From assembly GCA_031277045.1 (NCBI GenBank), contig JAISLX010000103.1, positions 1-12,782 of the forward strand: 12,782 nucleotides of DNA. Reading direction: 5' to 3'. The first letter of the stretch is position 1, and each line of letters begins with the position of its first letter. The translations under genes and the position numbers were made by a program. Below are positions 5,497 to 12,782 of the stretch, piece by piece. The DNA comes from Treponema sp. (GTDB taxonomy: Bacteria; Spirochaetota; Spirochaetia; Treponematales; Breznakiellaceae). Below the pieces are notes generated by a model, which did no database searches, was not told where the DNA came from, and worked only from the letters and a program-made list of their open reading frames with translations.

Positions 5497-7028
5497 TGGT
5501 GCAGGCTGCCGGCGGCCCGGCCATCCTGCTTACCACCATCAACGCCAAGTGGATACATCCTTCCCTGGCCCTGCGGCTCCTCAAGGCCAACCTGGGCAGC
5601 CTGGAGGGAAACTGCGAAATTCTTGAATTTGCCCTGCGGCAGCCCCTGGCGGAAAAACTGGGGGCAATTCTAAGCCGCCGCCCCAAAATCCTGGGGATAT
5701 CCGTATCGATCTGGAATCACGCCGCCACACTGGAATTGCTGAAAGCCCTGGAAGATGAATGGGCCGGAAAAAACACGGCGGCGGGAACGCCGCCCTGGAG
5801 TCCTCCGGTAGTGGCGCTGGGAGGGCCTGAGGTATCGCATCTGCCGGAGGAAGCGGAAATTTTCCGCCACGCCGCTTACGTGATTCGCGGCGAGGGGGAA
5901 CAAGCCTTCAGGGAACTCTGCGAGGCCCTGCTGGGCGGGGAAAATCCGGGTCCGGGGCCTGCGCGGTTTATCGAGGGAAGCCCGGCGGAACTTGGCCGGA
6001 TACGGCAGGCGTACCATTACTACAGCGGCGAGGACCTGACGCGCAAACTGGTATACGTGGAGTCCAGCCGGGGCTGCCCCTTTCGCTGCGGTTTTTGCCA
6101 GAGCGCGGCTGCGGACCGGGTACGGGAATTCCCCCTGACGCCCTTCCTGGCGGAGATGGATACGCTTGTCAAACGGGGGGCGCGGAATTTCAAATTTCTG
6201 GACCGGAGTTTTAACGCAAATATAACACGGGCTTTGAAAATCATGGGTTTTTTTCTGCGGCATATCGAGGCCGCGCCCCGGACCGAACCACCTCTCTGCG
6301 TTCACTTTGAAATGGTTCCCGGCCTTTTTCCCCCCGAATTGCGGGAGAAACTGCGGCGTTTCCCGCCGGGGAGCCTGCGGCTGGAAATTGGGATACAGAC
6401 ATTGAACCCCCAGGTTTCCGCCCTTATCAATCGCCCCGGCAACGGGGGCCCTGTTGCCGGGGAGGCGGCCCTGGAACTGCTGCGATTCCTCCGCAGGGAA
6501 ACCACAGCCACAATCCACGCGGACCTTATCGCCGCTCTTCCGGGAGAAAGCCTCGATTCTTTTGCCGCAGGCTTTGATAAACTGTGGCTGGCCCTGTCGG
6601 GACCGGACGCGGGGAGTGTGGCCGCCGCCACGGAAACCGGCGCGCCGGACGCGACATCCGTTCAGGGCGGGCATGTCGAGATTCAGCCTGGAATCCTTAA
6701 ACTCCTCCCCGGAACGCCGCTGGCCCGCCGCAGCGCGGACTGGGACATACGCTGCGCCCCTGCGCCGCCCTACGAGGTCCTTAGTACCGCCGCGCTCCCC
6801 CAGCCCGATCTGGACCGGATAAAAAATTTTGCCCGTTTTTGGGAGATTCTGGTAAACCGCCGCCCCTTTCCGGAACTTCCCGTCGCGCCGGCCGGGCGGC
6901 CGGTGTTTTGGCGTTTCATGGATATTTCCGGCAGACTCCTCGCCCGCTTCGGCAGGAACTGGGGTATCGACAGGCGGGACCTGCGGGCGGCCGTCCTGGA
7001 CATTACCGGTACGGATAAACAAGAGTAG
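5496..7028 (+). CDS. B12-binding-like / radical SAM protein, DUF4080 type
   Basis: The 510-residue protein begins with a Rossmann-like domain of the cobalamin-binding type (1 to about 140), with GISVSIWNH, GGPEVSHL (about 109-116) and RGEGEQAF. The canonical cobalamin-ligating DxHxxG is not seen. The radical SAM core follows, with C194, C198 and C201 of SRGCPFRCGFC holding the 4Fe-4S cluster. Family landmarks FLDRSFN, RLEIGIQTLN, HADLIAALPGE, EIQPGILKLLPGTPL (about 394-408) and PPYEVLST lead into a helical C-terminal domain. These match COG1032 proteins ending in DUF4080, whose reaction is unknown to me. About 25 residues rich in Ala, Thr and Gly (roughly 368-392) appear inserted before EIQPG. 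GTG at 5496 shares a base with the previous TAG stop; GTG at 5499 is an equal alternative. There is no clear Shine-Dalgarno sequence, so coupling to the phosphatase gene is likely. Confidence 0.85.
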   Translation: MVQAAGGPAILLTTINAKWIHPSLALRLLKANLGSLEGNCEILEFALRQPLAEKLGAILSRRPKILGISVSIWNHAATLELLKALEDEWAGKNTAAGTPPWSPPVVALGGPEVSHLPEEAEIFRHAAYVIRGEGEQAFRELCEALLGGENPGPGPARFIEGSPAELGRIRQAYHYYSGEDLTRKLVYVESSRGCPFRCGFCQSAAADRVREFPLTPFLAEMDTLVKRGARNFKFLDRSFNANITRALKIMGFFLRHIEAAPRTEPPLCVHFEMVPGLFPPELREKLRRFPPGSLRLEIGIQTLNPQVSALINRPGNGGPVAGEAALELLRFLRRETTATIHADLIAALPGESLDSFAAGFDKLWLALSGPDAGSVAAATETGAPDATSVQGGHVEIQPGILKLLPGTPLARRSADWDIRCAPAPPYEVLSTAALPQPDLDRIKNFARFWEILVNRRPFPELPVAPAGRPVFWRFMDISGRLLARFGRNWGIDRRDLRAAVLDITGTDKQE

Positions 7029-7046
7029 AGTTGTTCAAAAACCGGA

Positions 7047-7072
7047 GTTTCCAAACAACGCCGTTTTGAAAC
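7047..7072. terminator. Hairpin between convergent genes, candidate terminator
   Basis: GTTTCCAAAC and GTTTTGAAAC pair over ten positions with one mismatch around a six-base loop, in the 77-base gap between the radical SAM and helicase genes. On the minus strand, TTTTT follows the stem after five bases, which suits termination of the helicase transcript. On the plus strand only a broken T-rich stretch follows. A competing GTTGTT/AACAAC pairing (7030-7035 with about 7054-7059) overlaps it. Confidence 0.4.
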
Positions 7073-7105
7073 CGCCTTATATTTTCCAAAAAATACTACG
7101 GATGT

Positions 7106-10100
7106 TTAATCCCTGGCAAAGAGTTCCCGCAGTTCCTCGTGGCTCATGCGGGAAAGCCACGATTCCCCGGAAGAGACGGTCATGTCCGCCAGTTCCCGTT
7201 TGGCGGAAAGCATGCGGTCTATTTTTTCCTCGAAACTGTTCCGGGTTATAAAGCGGTGAACAAAAACATTCTGCGTTTGGCCGATACGGAAGGCCCGGTC
7301 GGTGGCCTGGTTTTCCACCGCGGGGTTGTACCACAGATCATAATGGATAACCCGGCTGGCCCCGGTAAGGTTAAGTCCCAGGCCCCCCGCTTTTAGGCTG
7401 ATAAGAAGAATCCGCCGGGAAGGATCGTTTTGAAAAGTATCGACAGCAGCGGCGCGCTGTTTTTGCCCCATGCCGCCGTGGTAAACAAGAGGGGCTTCAC
7501 CCAATTCGCCGCTGATAATGGTTTCCAGGCAGCGCAGTGTTTCTACATATTGGCTGAAAATCAGGGCCTTTTCCCGGTTGTCAATAATATCCCGCAGAAG
7601 GGTAACGAGCAGCATCGCTTTGCCGGAAAGTTTGGATACCGCGGGGCTTTCTTTGTCAAAGACACGGGGATGATCGCAGATCTGCTTGAGAGACGTAAGG
7701 AGCTGCAGCACCAGGGCCGAACGGTCGCGGGGGTCCTCCGTTTTTTCCGAACGTTTTAAGGTGTGGCTTACCACGGTTTCGTAGAGGGCAAGTTGATCCT
7801 TTTCCAGCCCCGCGTATTCGTTAATCGTAATTTTTTCAGGCAGATCCGCAATAACGGTTTTATCGGTTTTGAGCCGCCTGAGCAGGAACGGCGCGGTGAT
7901 TTTTTTTAAGGTTTCCGCCGTTTCTCTGTTTCGCAGCACTTCTATGGGGATCCGGTAGGCTTCCTTGAATTCGGCGGCGGTCCCCAGATAGCCGGGAAGC
8001 GCGAAATCGAACAGGGAACGCATGTCCTCCAGGCGGTTTTCCACCGGGGTCCCCGACAGGGCCAGACGGCAGCGGGATTGCAGTTCCTTGAGGGTCCGCG
8101 CCCCAACGGTGGCGGCGTTTTTCATAAGGTGGGCTTCGTCGGCGACAAGAATGGAGAATTGGTACGCGATCAGCTTGTCCCGGTCCCGGGAAGCGGTTTG
8201 GTATGTGGTAAGAAACACATCGCTTTTTTTGTTGATTACCCGGCCCGGCCCGTGGTAACGGGACACGTTAAGCGCCGGGGCGAAACGGGACAATTCCCGC
8301 TCCCAGTTTTCCAGCAGCGCCGCGGGAGCCACGACCAGGGCCCTGTCTTTCAAAAGGCCGTCGGCTTTGAAACGCAGCAGTACCGCTATGGCCTGGACCG
8401 TTTTTCCCAGTCCCATGTCGTCCGCCAGAATACAGCCAAACCCCGCGTTGAGGAGGGAACATATCCAGTTGTAACCCCGTTCCTGGTAGGGCCGCAAAGA
8501 CGCCGCAAGTCCCGGCGGCGGATCAAAGGTCCTTTCACTAAAAAGCTGTTCGATGGTTTTTTCCGCGTCAAACGAAAGAACGCTGTTTCCCGAAAAATGG
8601 GATTTAAGAAATTCGTTGATGCCGGGCCGGGTTTCTTTACTTTTTTTGAGGAGCCGCAAAAGTTCCGCAGGGTCCACATGGATATACATATCCCGGAACT
8701 TTATCAGCCGGCTTTTACCTTTGAGGAGGGCGGCAAATTCCTTGCCGGAAATTATTTCATCTCCAATGGCAAACTGCCAGCTCCAGTCCAGCAGCGATTC
8801 CAGGTTGAAATAACTTACCAAAGACCCCTGGGCCTTGGGCGCGCCTTCCGCCTTAATTACCAGGCGGGGTTTTAATTCCCGGTGGAGGCTCTTGGGCAGC
8901 ACCACCTCGATGCCCAGGCGGCTTAGAAGTTCCGCCCCGCTGTCAAGAAAACTGACAAGCCGTTCTTCGCTCAGCCTAATATCGTTCCGGGAAAAAAGGG
9001 CGCGTATTTCCGGCAGGTAGTTGGAAAGGGCCGTGGGGGCCCTGAGGGCGGCGATGCCGGCGGAACCACGGGCAAGGTCTTTTAAGGGAACGTATGTAAG
9101 AGACGCGGCGGAAGGAGGCGTCTGGTCCGGCAGGTCCTTCTGCACGGGCAAGGCGCCTTCTATGGACAGGGCGAAAGCGGAATCCCCCTTCACCGGACCC
9201 GTGCCGCTTTTCGCGGCGGGCTTAATCGTAAAACGGTAGCGGCAGGATCTGAAATCGGTATGGAGGACCGAAAGCCAGCGGTCAATAACAAAGGGGAGGC
9301 TCCGCAGGGCAGGGGAATTCACCTCCATTTCTTTTCCCCCGAAAAAGAGCGGCAAAAATTTCTTTGCCGCGGCGCTGGTACCCTTGGAGTTAAAAGAGCT
9401 CCCCATCACCCATTCCCCCAGCAGGGCCGACGAAAGAAGCCGCACCGCGCTTTGACCGCCGGCGTATACCGGGTTTTTGGCTTTTCCCTGCTTCGGCAGG
9501 GGCAGCATGTTTTCCCCCAGAGCCGCGATGGCGGAAAGCGCGGCCCCAATCTGGGGCAGCCGTTCAAAGGGCTGCCAGATTATTTTGAGCATTCCCCCGG
9601 TGGAATACACGCAGGGAATTACGGCCTCCGCGGCGCAGACCAGGTTAAGAAATTTGAAAAAATAAAAAAGAAAGGCGTAACTTTCCGTCCCGTCATCACT
9701 TGAAAAATTACGGAAGCGCAGAAAAGACTCGAACAAATTCAGCCGGGTTTTTCCCCCCCGGAGATCTTCCCGAATCAAAAAAACCTGGGCCCCCGGCCTG
9801 GGACGGAAGCACTCAACGGTCCAGCGGGAACGGGACCAGACATGTTCGTCTTTCGCGTTGTCCGAACGGGAGGACCAGGGCATGAAGCGGGCGACGTGGT
9901 GGTAAAATTCCGCCATTATTACCGCGAAGTCCCGCTCGCAGAACGGGGGTGCGGGGGGGAGCAGGGAACAAATTAACTCCCCGCAGTGGGGAATTTCCGG
10001 AATCGCCGGGACCGGCCGCCCTTTCCCGGCGGGCGAGGAATCCGCCGGGACATTCCGCCTGGCGGGAGCGATCCTGTCCGCCGGGGCGCTGTGGGCGGCG

Positions 10101-10654
10101 GCCGCTGTTATTTCAAAAGGGGCGGTAAGCTGCCGTTCCAGGGTTCCGCCGTAACGCTTGGTTAGTTCGGACAAATCGATGCCCCGGAGCCGGAACAGCA
10201 CATGGGGGTCCGCGTCTACTTCCCTGGCAAGGACATAATAAAGAGCCGCCATGTGCTTGCAGGGGTCCCCGTAATCGGGACAGCTGCAGGCGCGGACCAT
10301 GTCGCGCCAGCGGGCAGGGATAAGGTTAATGCCGGATTCTTTCAGTTTTTTCAAAAAGGCTTCCGGCAGTTCCCCCGCGGCAATCTGGGCCAGCAGGACG
10401 GGATCCTCTTCAATAAGTTCCAGAACCTTGTCTTTTTCTCTTAATGCGGGAAAATCAATAACTACCGTGTAGAAGGGACGGTAACTGCCCGCTACCCTGG
10501 CGCTTACCCGGCGGCCCTCTGTCGAAAGGGACAGGACCTTTCCCGCGTTGGCGTAACGCCTGCCCCGGTTGAGCCGCTCCCCCATAGCGTAACTGTCCAG
10601 AACCTCAAGAAACCAGCGGCCCCAGGGGGTGCGGCCGTATTCGCCACTGCCCAT
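7106..10654 (-). CDS. SWIM zinc-finger SNF2-family helicase/ATPase
   Basis: This 1182-residue ATP-dependent DNA translocase has, in order: an N-terminal region typical of SWIM proteins (WGRWFLEVLD, RYANAGKVLSL); a SWIM zinc finger with C123-x-C125 and C132-x-H134; a linker to about 650; a segment near 640-700 (FAIGDEIISGKEFAALLKGK) that resembles the domain preceding bacterial SNF2 motors; and then both RecA-like lobes. Walker A is DDMGLGKT (about 744-751), Walker B is DEAH (about 838-841), and motif III is SGTPVENRLEDM. The C-terminal lobe has the IFSQY, YHGGM, SLKAGGLGLNLT and ATDRAFRIGQ motifs. All motor residues look intact. ATG 10654 fits the conserved N-terminus; there is no Shine-Dalgarno sequence, but TATACT lies eight bases upstream. 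The gene stands alone, convergent with one neighbour and divergent from the other. A role in transcription or DNA repair (RapA/HepA-like) is plausible but unproven. Confidence 0.92.
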   Translation of the reverse strand: MGSGEYGRTPWGRWFLEVLDSYAMGERLNRGRRYANAGKVLSLSTEGRRVSARVAGSYRPFYTVVIDFPALREKDKVLELIEEDPVLLAQIAAGELPEAFLKKLKESGINLIPARWRDMVRACSCPDYGDPCKHMAALYYVLAREVDADPHVLFRLRGIDLSELTKRYGGTLERQLTAPFEITAAAAHSAPADRIAPARRNVPADSSPAGKGRPVPAIPEIPHCGELICSLLPPAPPFCERDFAVIMAEFYHHVARFMPWSSRSDNAKDEHVWSRSRWTVECFRPRPGAQVFLIREDLRGGKTRLNLFESFLRFRNFSSDDGTESYAFLFYFFKFLNLVCAAEAVIPCVYSTGGMLKIIWQPFERLPQIGAALSAIAALGENMLPLPKQGKAKNPVYAGGQSAVRLLSSALLGEWVMGSSFNSKGTSAAAKKFLPLFFGGKEMEVNSPALRSLPFVIDRWLSVLHTDFRSCRYRFTIKPAAKSGTGPVKGDSAFALSIEGALPVQKDLPDQTPPSAASLTYVPLKDLARGSAGIAALRAPTALSNYLPEIRALFSRNDIRLSEERLVSFLDSGAELLSRLGIEVVLPKSLHRELKPRLVIKAEGAPKAQGSLVSYFNLESLLDWSWQFAIGDEIISGKEFAALLKGKSRLIKFRDMYIHVDPAELLRLLKKSKETRPGINEFLKSHFSGNSVLSFDAEKTIEQLFSERTFDPPPGLAASLRPYQERGYNWICSLLNAGFGCILADDMGLGKTVQAIAVLLRFKADGLLKDRALVVAPAALLENWERELSRFAPALNVSRYHGPGRVINKKSDVFLTTYQTASRDRDKLIAYQFSILVADEAHLMKNAATVGARTLKELQSRCRLALSGTPVENRLEDMRSLFDFALPGYLGTAAEFKEAYRIPIEVLRNRETAETLKKITAPFLLRRLKTDKTVIADLPEKITINEYAGLEKDQLALYETVVSHTLKRSEKTEDPRDRSALVLQLLTSLKQICDHPRVFDKESPAVSKLSGKAMLLVTLLRDIIDNREKALIFSQYVETLRCLETIISGELGEAPLVYHGGMGQKQRAAAVDTFQNDPSRRILLISLKAGGLGLNLTGASRVIHYDLWYNPAVENQATDRAFRIGQTQNVFVHRFITRNSFEEKIDRMLSAKRELADMTVSSGESWLSRMSHEELRELFARD

Positions 10655-10662
10655 TTTAGGCC

Positions 10663-10668
10663 AGTATA
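10663..10668 (-). promoter_or_regulatory. -10 box of the SNF2 helicase gene
   Basis: Read on the minus strand, TATACT (five of six matches to the consensus) ends eight bases before the helicase ATG. The predicted transcription start is one or two bases from the start codon, leaving no room for a ribosome binding site. No convincing -35 was found at 16-18 bases; AT content upstream is low. Confidence 0.4.
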
Positions 10669-10701
10669 ACCCGGCAGACCGCTTTGGGCTACACGCGAAA
10701 A

Positions 10702-10716
10702 CCCGGTATGTCCGGG
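10702..10716. repeat. Short inverted repeat between divergent promoters
   Basis: CCCGG-TATGT-CCGGG is a perfect five-base inverted repeat in the 135-base gap between the helicase and cotransporter starts. It lies upstream of both -10 boxes and could be an operator; it is short enough to be chance in GC-rich DNA. Confidence 0.2.
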
Positions 10717-10752
10717 GCAGGTAAAATCGCGGTCAAATTTACGTTAAAAAGA

Positions 10753-10758
10753 TATAGT
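10753..10758 (+). promoter_or_regulatory. -10 box of the Na/Pi cotransporter gene
   Basis: TATAGT lies 31 bases before the ATG at 10790, predicting a 5' leader of about 25 bases that contains the AGGG ribosome binding site. GGTCAA at 10731-10736 is a weak -35 at a 16-base spacing. The run between 10736 and 10756 is notably AT-rich. No Pho-box-like direct repeat was recognised. Confidence 0.4.
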
Positions 10759-10789
10759 CTTTTCACATCAAATGAATTAGGGTATCGGC

Positions 10790-12472
10790 ATGCCCATGGT
10801 GATCATGATTTTGTTGCGGATAACGGGGGGCCTCTGCCTGTTCCTTTACGGCATGAAGGTGATGAGCGATGGTATCCAGCACGCCGCAGGGGACCGGCTG
10901 CAGCATTTCCTCAACCTTATGACCAGGAACCGTTTTGTGGGGGTCCTTACGGGGATCGTGGTAACTACCCTGGTTCAGTCGTCCTCCGCGGTGTCGGTCA
11001 TGGTGGTTTCGTTTGTTAACGCGGGCCTCCTCTCCCTGACCCAGGCAATCGGCGTCATCATGGGCGCCAATATCGGCACCACCACCACCGCCTGGATCGT
11101 GTCGCTGGTAGGCTTCAGCATCGATATTTCCTCCCTGGCCCTGCCGGCGGTAGGGATAGGCTTCTTTATGCAGATTATCAAGTGGAAGCGGCAGGACCTG
11201 GGGGAAGTTTTTATGGGCTTTGGGTTTATCTTCCTGGGCCTTGACTTTCTTACCAACGCCCTTCCCGCCATGGACCCCGCCCATCTGGAATTTATCCGGC
11301 GCTTTTCCAGCATGGGCTTTTTGTCGATCCTTACCGGCCTGGGCATAGGGACCGGAGTTACGCTGCTGATGCACTCTTCGGCGGCCACCATCACGCTGAC
11401 CATCACCATGGCGATGAGCGATATGGTCGGTTTTGAAACCGCCGCGGCGATGATCCTGGGGGCCAACATCGGTACAACTATCGACGCCATCATGGCCGCA
11501 TTCGGCGCAAAAACCGCGGCCAAACGGACCGCCCTGGTACACGTACTTTTTAATGTTGTGGGCAGCGTAGCGGCGGTAATATTTATTCATCCGCTGATAA
11601 GCCTTGTGGACATTCTTACCCCCGGCCCCCCGGCAGGAGGCGGAATCGCCGCCCATCTTGCCATGTTTCATACGATATTTAACATCATAGGAACTCTGCT
11701 GTTCCTGCCCTTTGTAACCCAATTCGCCGCCCTGGTTTCGTTTTTAATCAAGGACAAAGAGGAAGTCCCCGAAGGTGAAAAAGTCTACCGCCTGCAGTAC
11801 GTTTCCGGCACTCTCCAGAACACCCCGGAACTGAACATTATCCGGGTGGAAAAAGAAATTCGGGACATGGCGGGCCTGGCGGCATCCATGTTTGCCGGTA
11901 TCAGCAGCGCCCTGCAGAATCTCTACCCTGCGGACACCGGGGAAAAGGCCGTGGACGCCCTGGTAGCGGAAATGCGGGACAAAGAAGAATTTGCCGACGA
12001 GATGCGGGTAGAACTGACCCGCTTTCTTATCGAATGCCGTCGTCCCCAGTTAAGCGGCCAATCGGAACGGAAGATTTACCAGCTTTTGCGAATCATCTCC
12101 GATCTGGAAGACATGACCGACGACTGCTGCGGCGTCAGCCTGCTTTTGGAACGCAGCGTTAAAAAGAATCTCTGTTTCAAAGACAAGGAACTGGAAGCCC
12201 TGGCCCCCTACACGCGGCTGGTCGAGGACTTTCTGGCCTTTGTCCGGGAACAACTGGGACAGACAATCACGGCGGAACAGGAAAGCTACGCGGCGGAACT
12301 TGAAAAAAGCATTGATAAATCCCGCGACAGACTGCGGAAGATGGGCCGCAAGCGGATCGAGGCCGGGGCCGACGTAAAGGCGGAACTTCTCTTTATTGAC
12401 GTGGTGCGCCGCATAGAAAAAGTGGGGGATTACTGCTACAACATCGCCGGGGCGCTGCGGCGGGGCCGCTAG
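10790..12472 (+). CDS. Na/phosphate cotransporter (PNaS family) with PhoU-like tail
   Basis: PNaS proteins, related to NptA and SLC34, move inorganic phosphate with sodium across the inner membrane. The 560-residue protein has two inverted Na/Pi repeats in its first 320 residues, each with several hydrophobic helices. Repeat one carries QSSSA (63-67) followed by GANIGTTTTAW (92-102). Repeat two carries HSSAA (195-199) followed by GANIGTTIDAI (224-234). After LVSFLIKDKEE (about 316-325) the protein becomes soluble and helical (about 345-560). It ends in the VDVVRRIEKVGDY-like pattern of PhoU domains (here FIDVVRRIEKVGDYCYN), where such domains sense or regulate phosphate flux. AGGG at 10779-10782 is seven bases before the ATG at 10790; a second ATG at 10796 is also possible. 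The gene diverges from the helicase. Phosphate is the likely substrate by family, and some relatives may export rather than import. Confidence 0.88.
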   Translation: MPMVIMILLRITGGLCLFLYGMKVMSDGIQHAAGDRLQHFLNLMTRNRFVGVLTGIVVTTLVQSSSAVSVMVVSFVNAGLLSLTQAIGVIMGANIGTTTTAWIVSLVGFSIDISSLALPAVGIGFFMQIIKWKRQDLGEVFMGFGFIFLGLDFLTNALPAMDPAHLEFIRRFSSMGFLSILTGLGIGTGVTLLMHSSAATITLTITMAMSDMVGFETAAAMILGANIGTTIDAIMAAFGAKTAAKRTALVHVLFNVVGSVAAVIFIHPLISLVDILTPGPPAGGGIAAHLAMFHTIFNIIGTLLFLPFVTQFAALVSFLIKDKEEVPEGEKVYRLQYVSGTLQNTPELNIIRVEKEIRDMAGLAASMFAGISSALQNLYPADTGEKAVDALVAEMRDKEEFADEMRVELTRFLIECRRPQLSGQSERKIYQLLRIISDLEDMTDDCCGVSLLLERSVKKNLCFKDKELEALAPYTRLVEDFLAFVREQLGQTITAEQESYAAELEKSIDKSRDRLRKMGRKRIEAGADVKAELLFIDVVRRIEKVGDYCYNIAGALRRGR

Positions 12473-12475
12473 ATC

Positions 12476-12492
12476 GCGGCTCTGCGGAGCCG
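12476..12492 (+). terminator. GC-rich hairpin just after the cotransporter stop
   Basis: CGGCTC (12477-12482) and GAGCCG (12487-12492) form a six-base stem around the loop TGCG, beginning five bases after the stop codon. No T-run follows, so it is at best part of a 3'-end structure together with the larger hairpin downstream. The rest of 12473-12677 shows no gene. Confidence 0.25.
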
Positions 12493-12504
12493 GCAGCGCG
12501 GGGT

Positions 12505-12553
12505 ATATTGGATTTGTGAGATAACCAACCGTGTTATCGAACAAGTCCAATGT
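12505..12553. repeat. Long imperfect palindrome / hairpin with tandem GA mismatch
   Basis: Bases 12505-12517 pair with 12541-12553 over 13 positions (two as G-U wobbles). A symmetric internal loop follows, GA (12518-12519) opposite GA (12539-12540). Six perfect pairs then come from GATAAC (12520-12525) and GTTATC (12533-12538), closed by a seven-base loop CAACCGT. In RNA the GA/GA step would form two sheared G-A pairs, giving an almost continuous helix. It lies in the 205-base gap between two convergent genes. There is no T-run on either side, so it is not a standard intrinsic terminator. It could be an mRNA 3'-end stabiliser, a small RNA, or a protein-binding palindrome. Confidence 0.6.
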
Positions 12554-12677
12554 CATTATGGCGGGGAACTTGGGTAGACGCATTAGTCAGGCGGTTTTCA
12601 TAAATATCATGGTTTGCGCCATTGACGCACGAACACGGCCCCACGCCTGGTTATTTACTTGATCAGTTTTTGCCGTT

Positions 12678-12782
12678 TCACGCCGGGACATTGATCCTGA
12701 GAACGCCGGATTTCCGCTTTTGCGCCAGCCGTTTTTCTTCTTCCTGCCGGATTTGGTAGACATCGGCAAGCATTTCTTCCAG
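12678..12782 (-). CDS. C-terminal end of an unidentified protein, cut by the window edge
   Basis: On the minus strand an open frame enters from the right edge and ends at TGA 12680-12678, giving 34 residues. The composition looks like real protein: an amphipathic charged helix containing EEMLADVYQIRQEEEKRL, a basic QKRKSG turn, and a hydrophobic end VLRINVPA. Such Glu/Arg/Lys-rich endings suit a helical or coiled-coil C-terminus. Codon choice (CGG, GAA, CTG, GCG) matches the neighbours. The family cannot be named from this fragment. It converges with the cotransporter gene. An overlapping frame on the same strand (12587-12769) has an unstructured composition and is less likely to be coding. 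Confidence 0.5.
   Translation of the reverse strand: MEEMLADVYQIRQEEEKRLAQKRKSGVLRINVPA

Noticed and set aside
5670..7022. Minus-strand open frame of 450 codons opposite the radical SAM gene.
   Set aside because: The sense strand has clear radical SAM motifs; the antisense product is Arg/Gly/Pro-rich without a recognisable domain.
7106..10654. SNF2 helicase as part of a DISARM-like or other anti-phage system.
   Set aside because: No methyltransferase, nuclease, PLD or other defence partner lies beside it; the neighbours are a radical SAM gene and a phosphate transporter, each on the opposite strand.
12513..12526. Resemblance of TTTGTGAGATAACC to a lac-type operator half.
   Set aside because: The match is short and the position (between convergent gene ends, not near a promoter) does not suit an operator; the hairpin explains the symmetry better.
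12505..12553. Integron attC site.
   Set aside because: The two-arm hairpin with a small central internal loop looks similar, but the RYYYAAC and GTTRRRY boxes are absent, there are no extrahelical bases, and no integrase or cassette is nearby.

Overview
The window looks like chromosomal DNA from a spirochaete. The best guess is a Treponema-like member of the Treponemataceae/Breznakiellaceae, the group that includes termite-gut treponemes. The reasons are a FlgM anti-sigma factor downstream of rsmI, a divergent Aat-like acyltransferase, a GlgX/isoamylase, a DUF4080-type radical SAM protein and a PhoU-tailed Na/Pi cotransporter, all on fairly GC-rich DNA. The species assignment is inference, since there is no rRNA or other marker here. 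No insertion sequence, integrase, CRISPR array, tRNA or rRNA was seen.

Layout. A small membrane-anchored double zinc-ribbon protein (160-585, minus) diverges from rsmI (681-1382, plus). From rsmI to 7028 everything runs on the plus strand: rsmI, flgM, an Aat-like acyltransferase, glgX, a HAD 5'-nucleotidase-like phosphatase and a radical SAM protein. The radical SAM gene converges on a 1182-residue SWIM/SNF2 helicase (7106-10654, minus). The helicase diverges from a Na/Pi cotransporter (10790-12472, plus). The cotransporter then converges on the tail of another minus-strand gene that runs off the right edge (12678-12782).

Regulation. A near-perfect sigma-28 (FliA) promoter lies across the rsmI stop codon and points at flgM, so the anti-sigma factor is probably made under control of the sigma factor it inhibits. 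The Aat-like gene follows flgM by only 34 bases and may share this transcript. rsmI has TATAAT six bases before its ATG, and the helicase has TATACT eight bases before its ATG. Neither has a Shine-Dalgarno sequence, so both may be leaderless mRNAs. glgX and the cotransporter have ordinary ribosome binding sites. The phosphatase and radical SAM genes overlap by one base and are probably translationally coupled.

The genes do not form one obvious pathway. rsmI (ribosome modification), flgM (flagellar timing), glgX (glycogen breakdown) and the phosphate transporter are housekeeping functions. The less understood items are the zinc-ribbon protein, the Aat-like protein with a rewritten active-site motif, the DUF4080 radical SAM protein and a long tandem-GA hairpin at 12505-12553 between two convergent genes.
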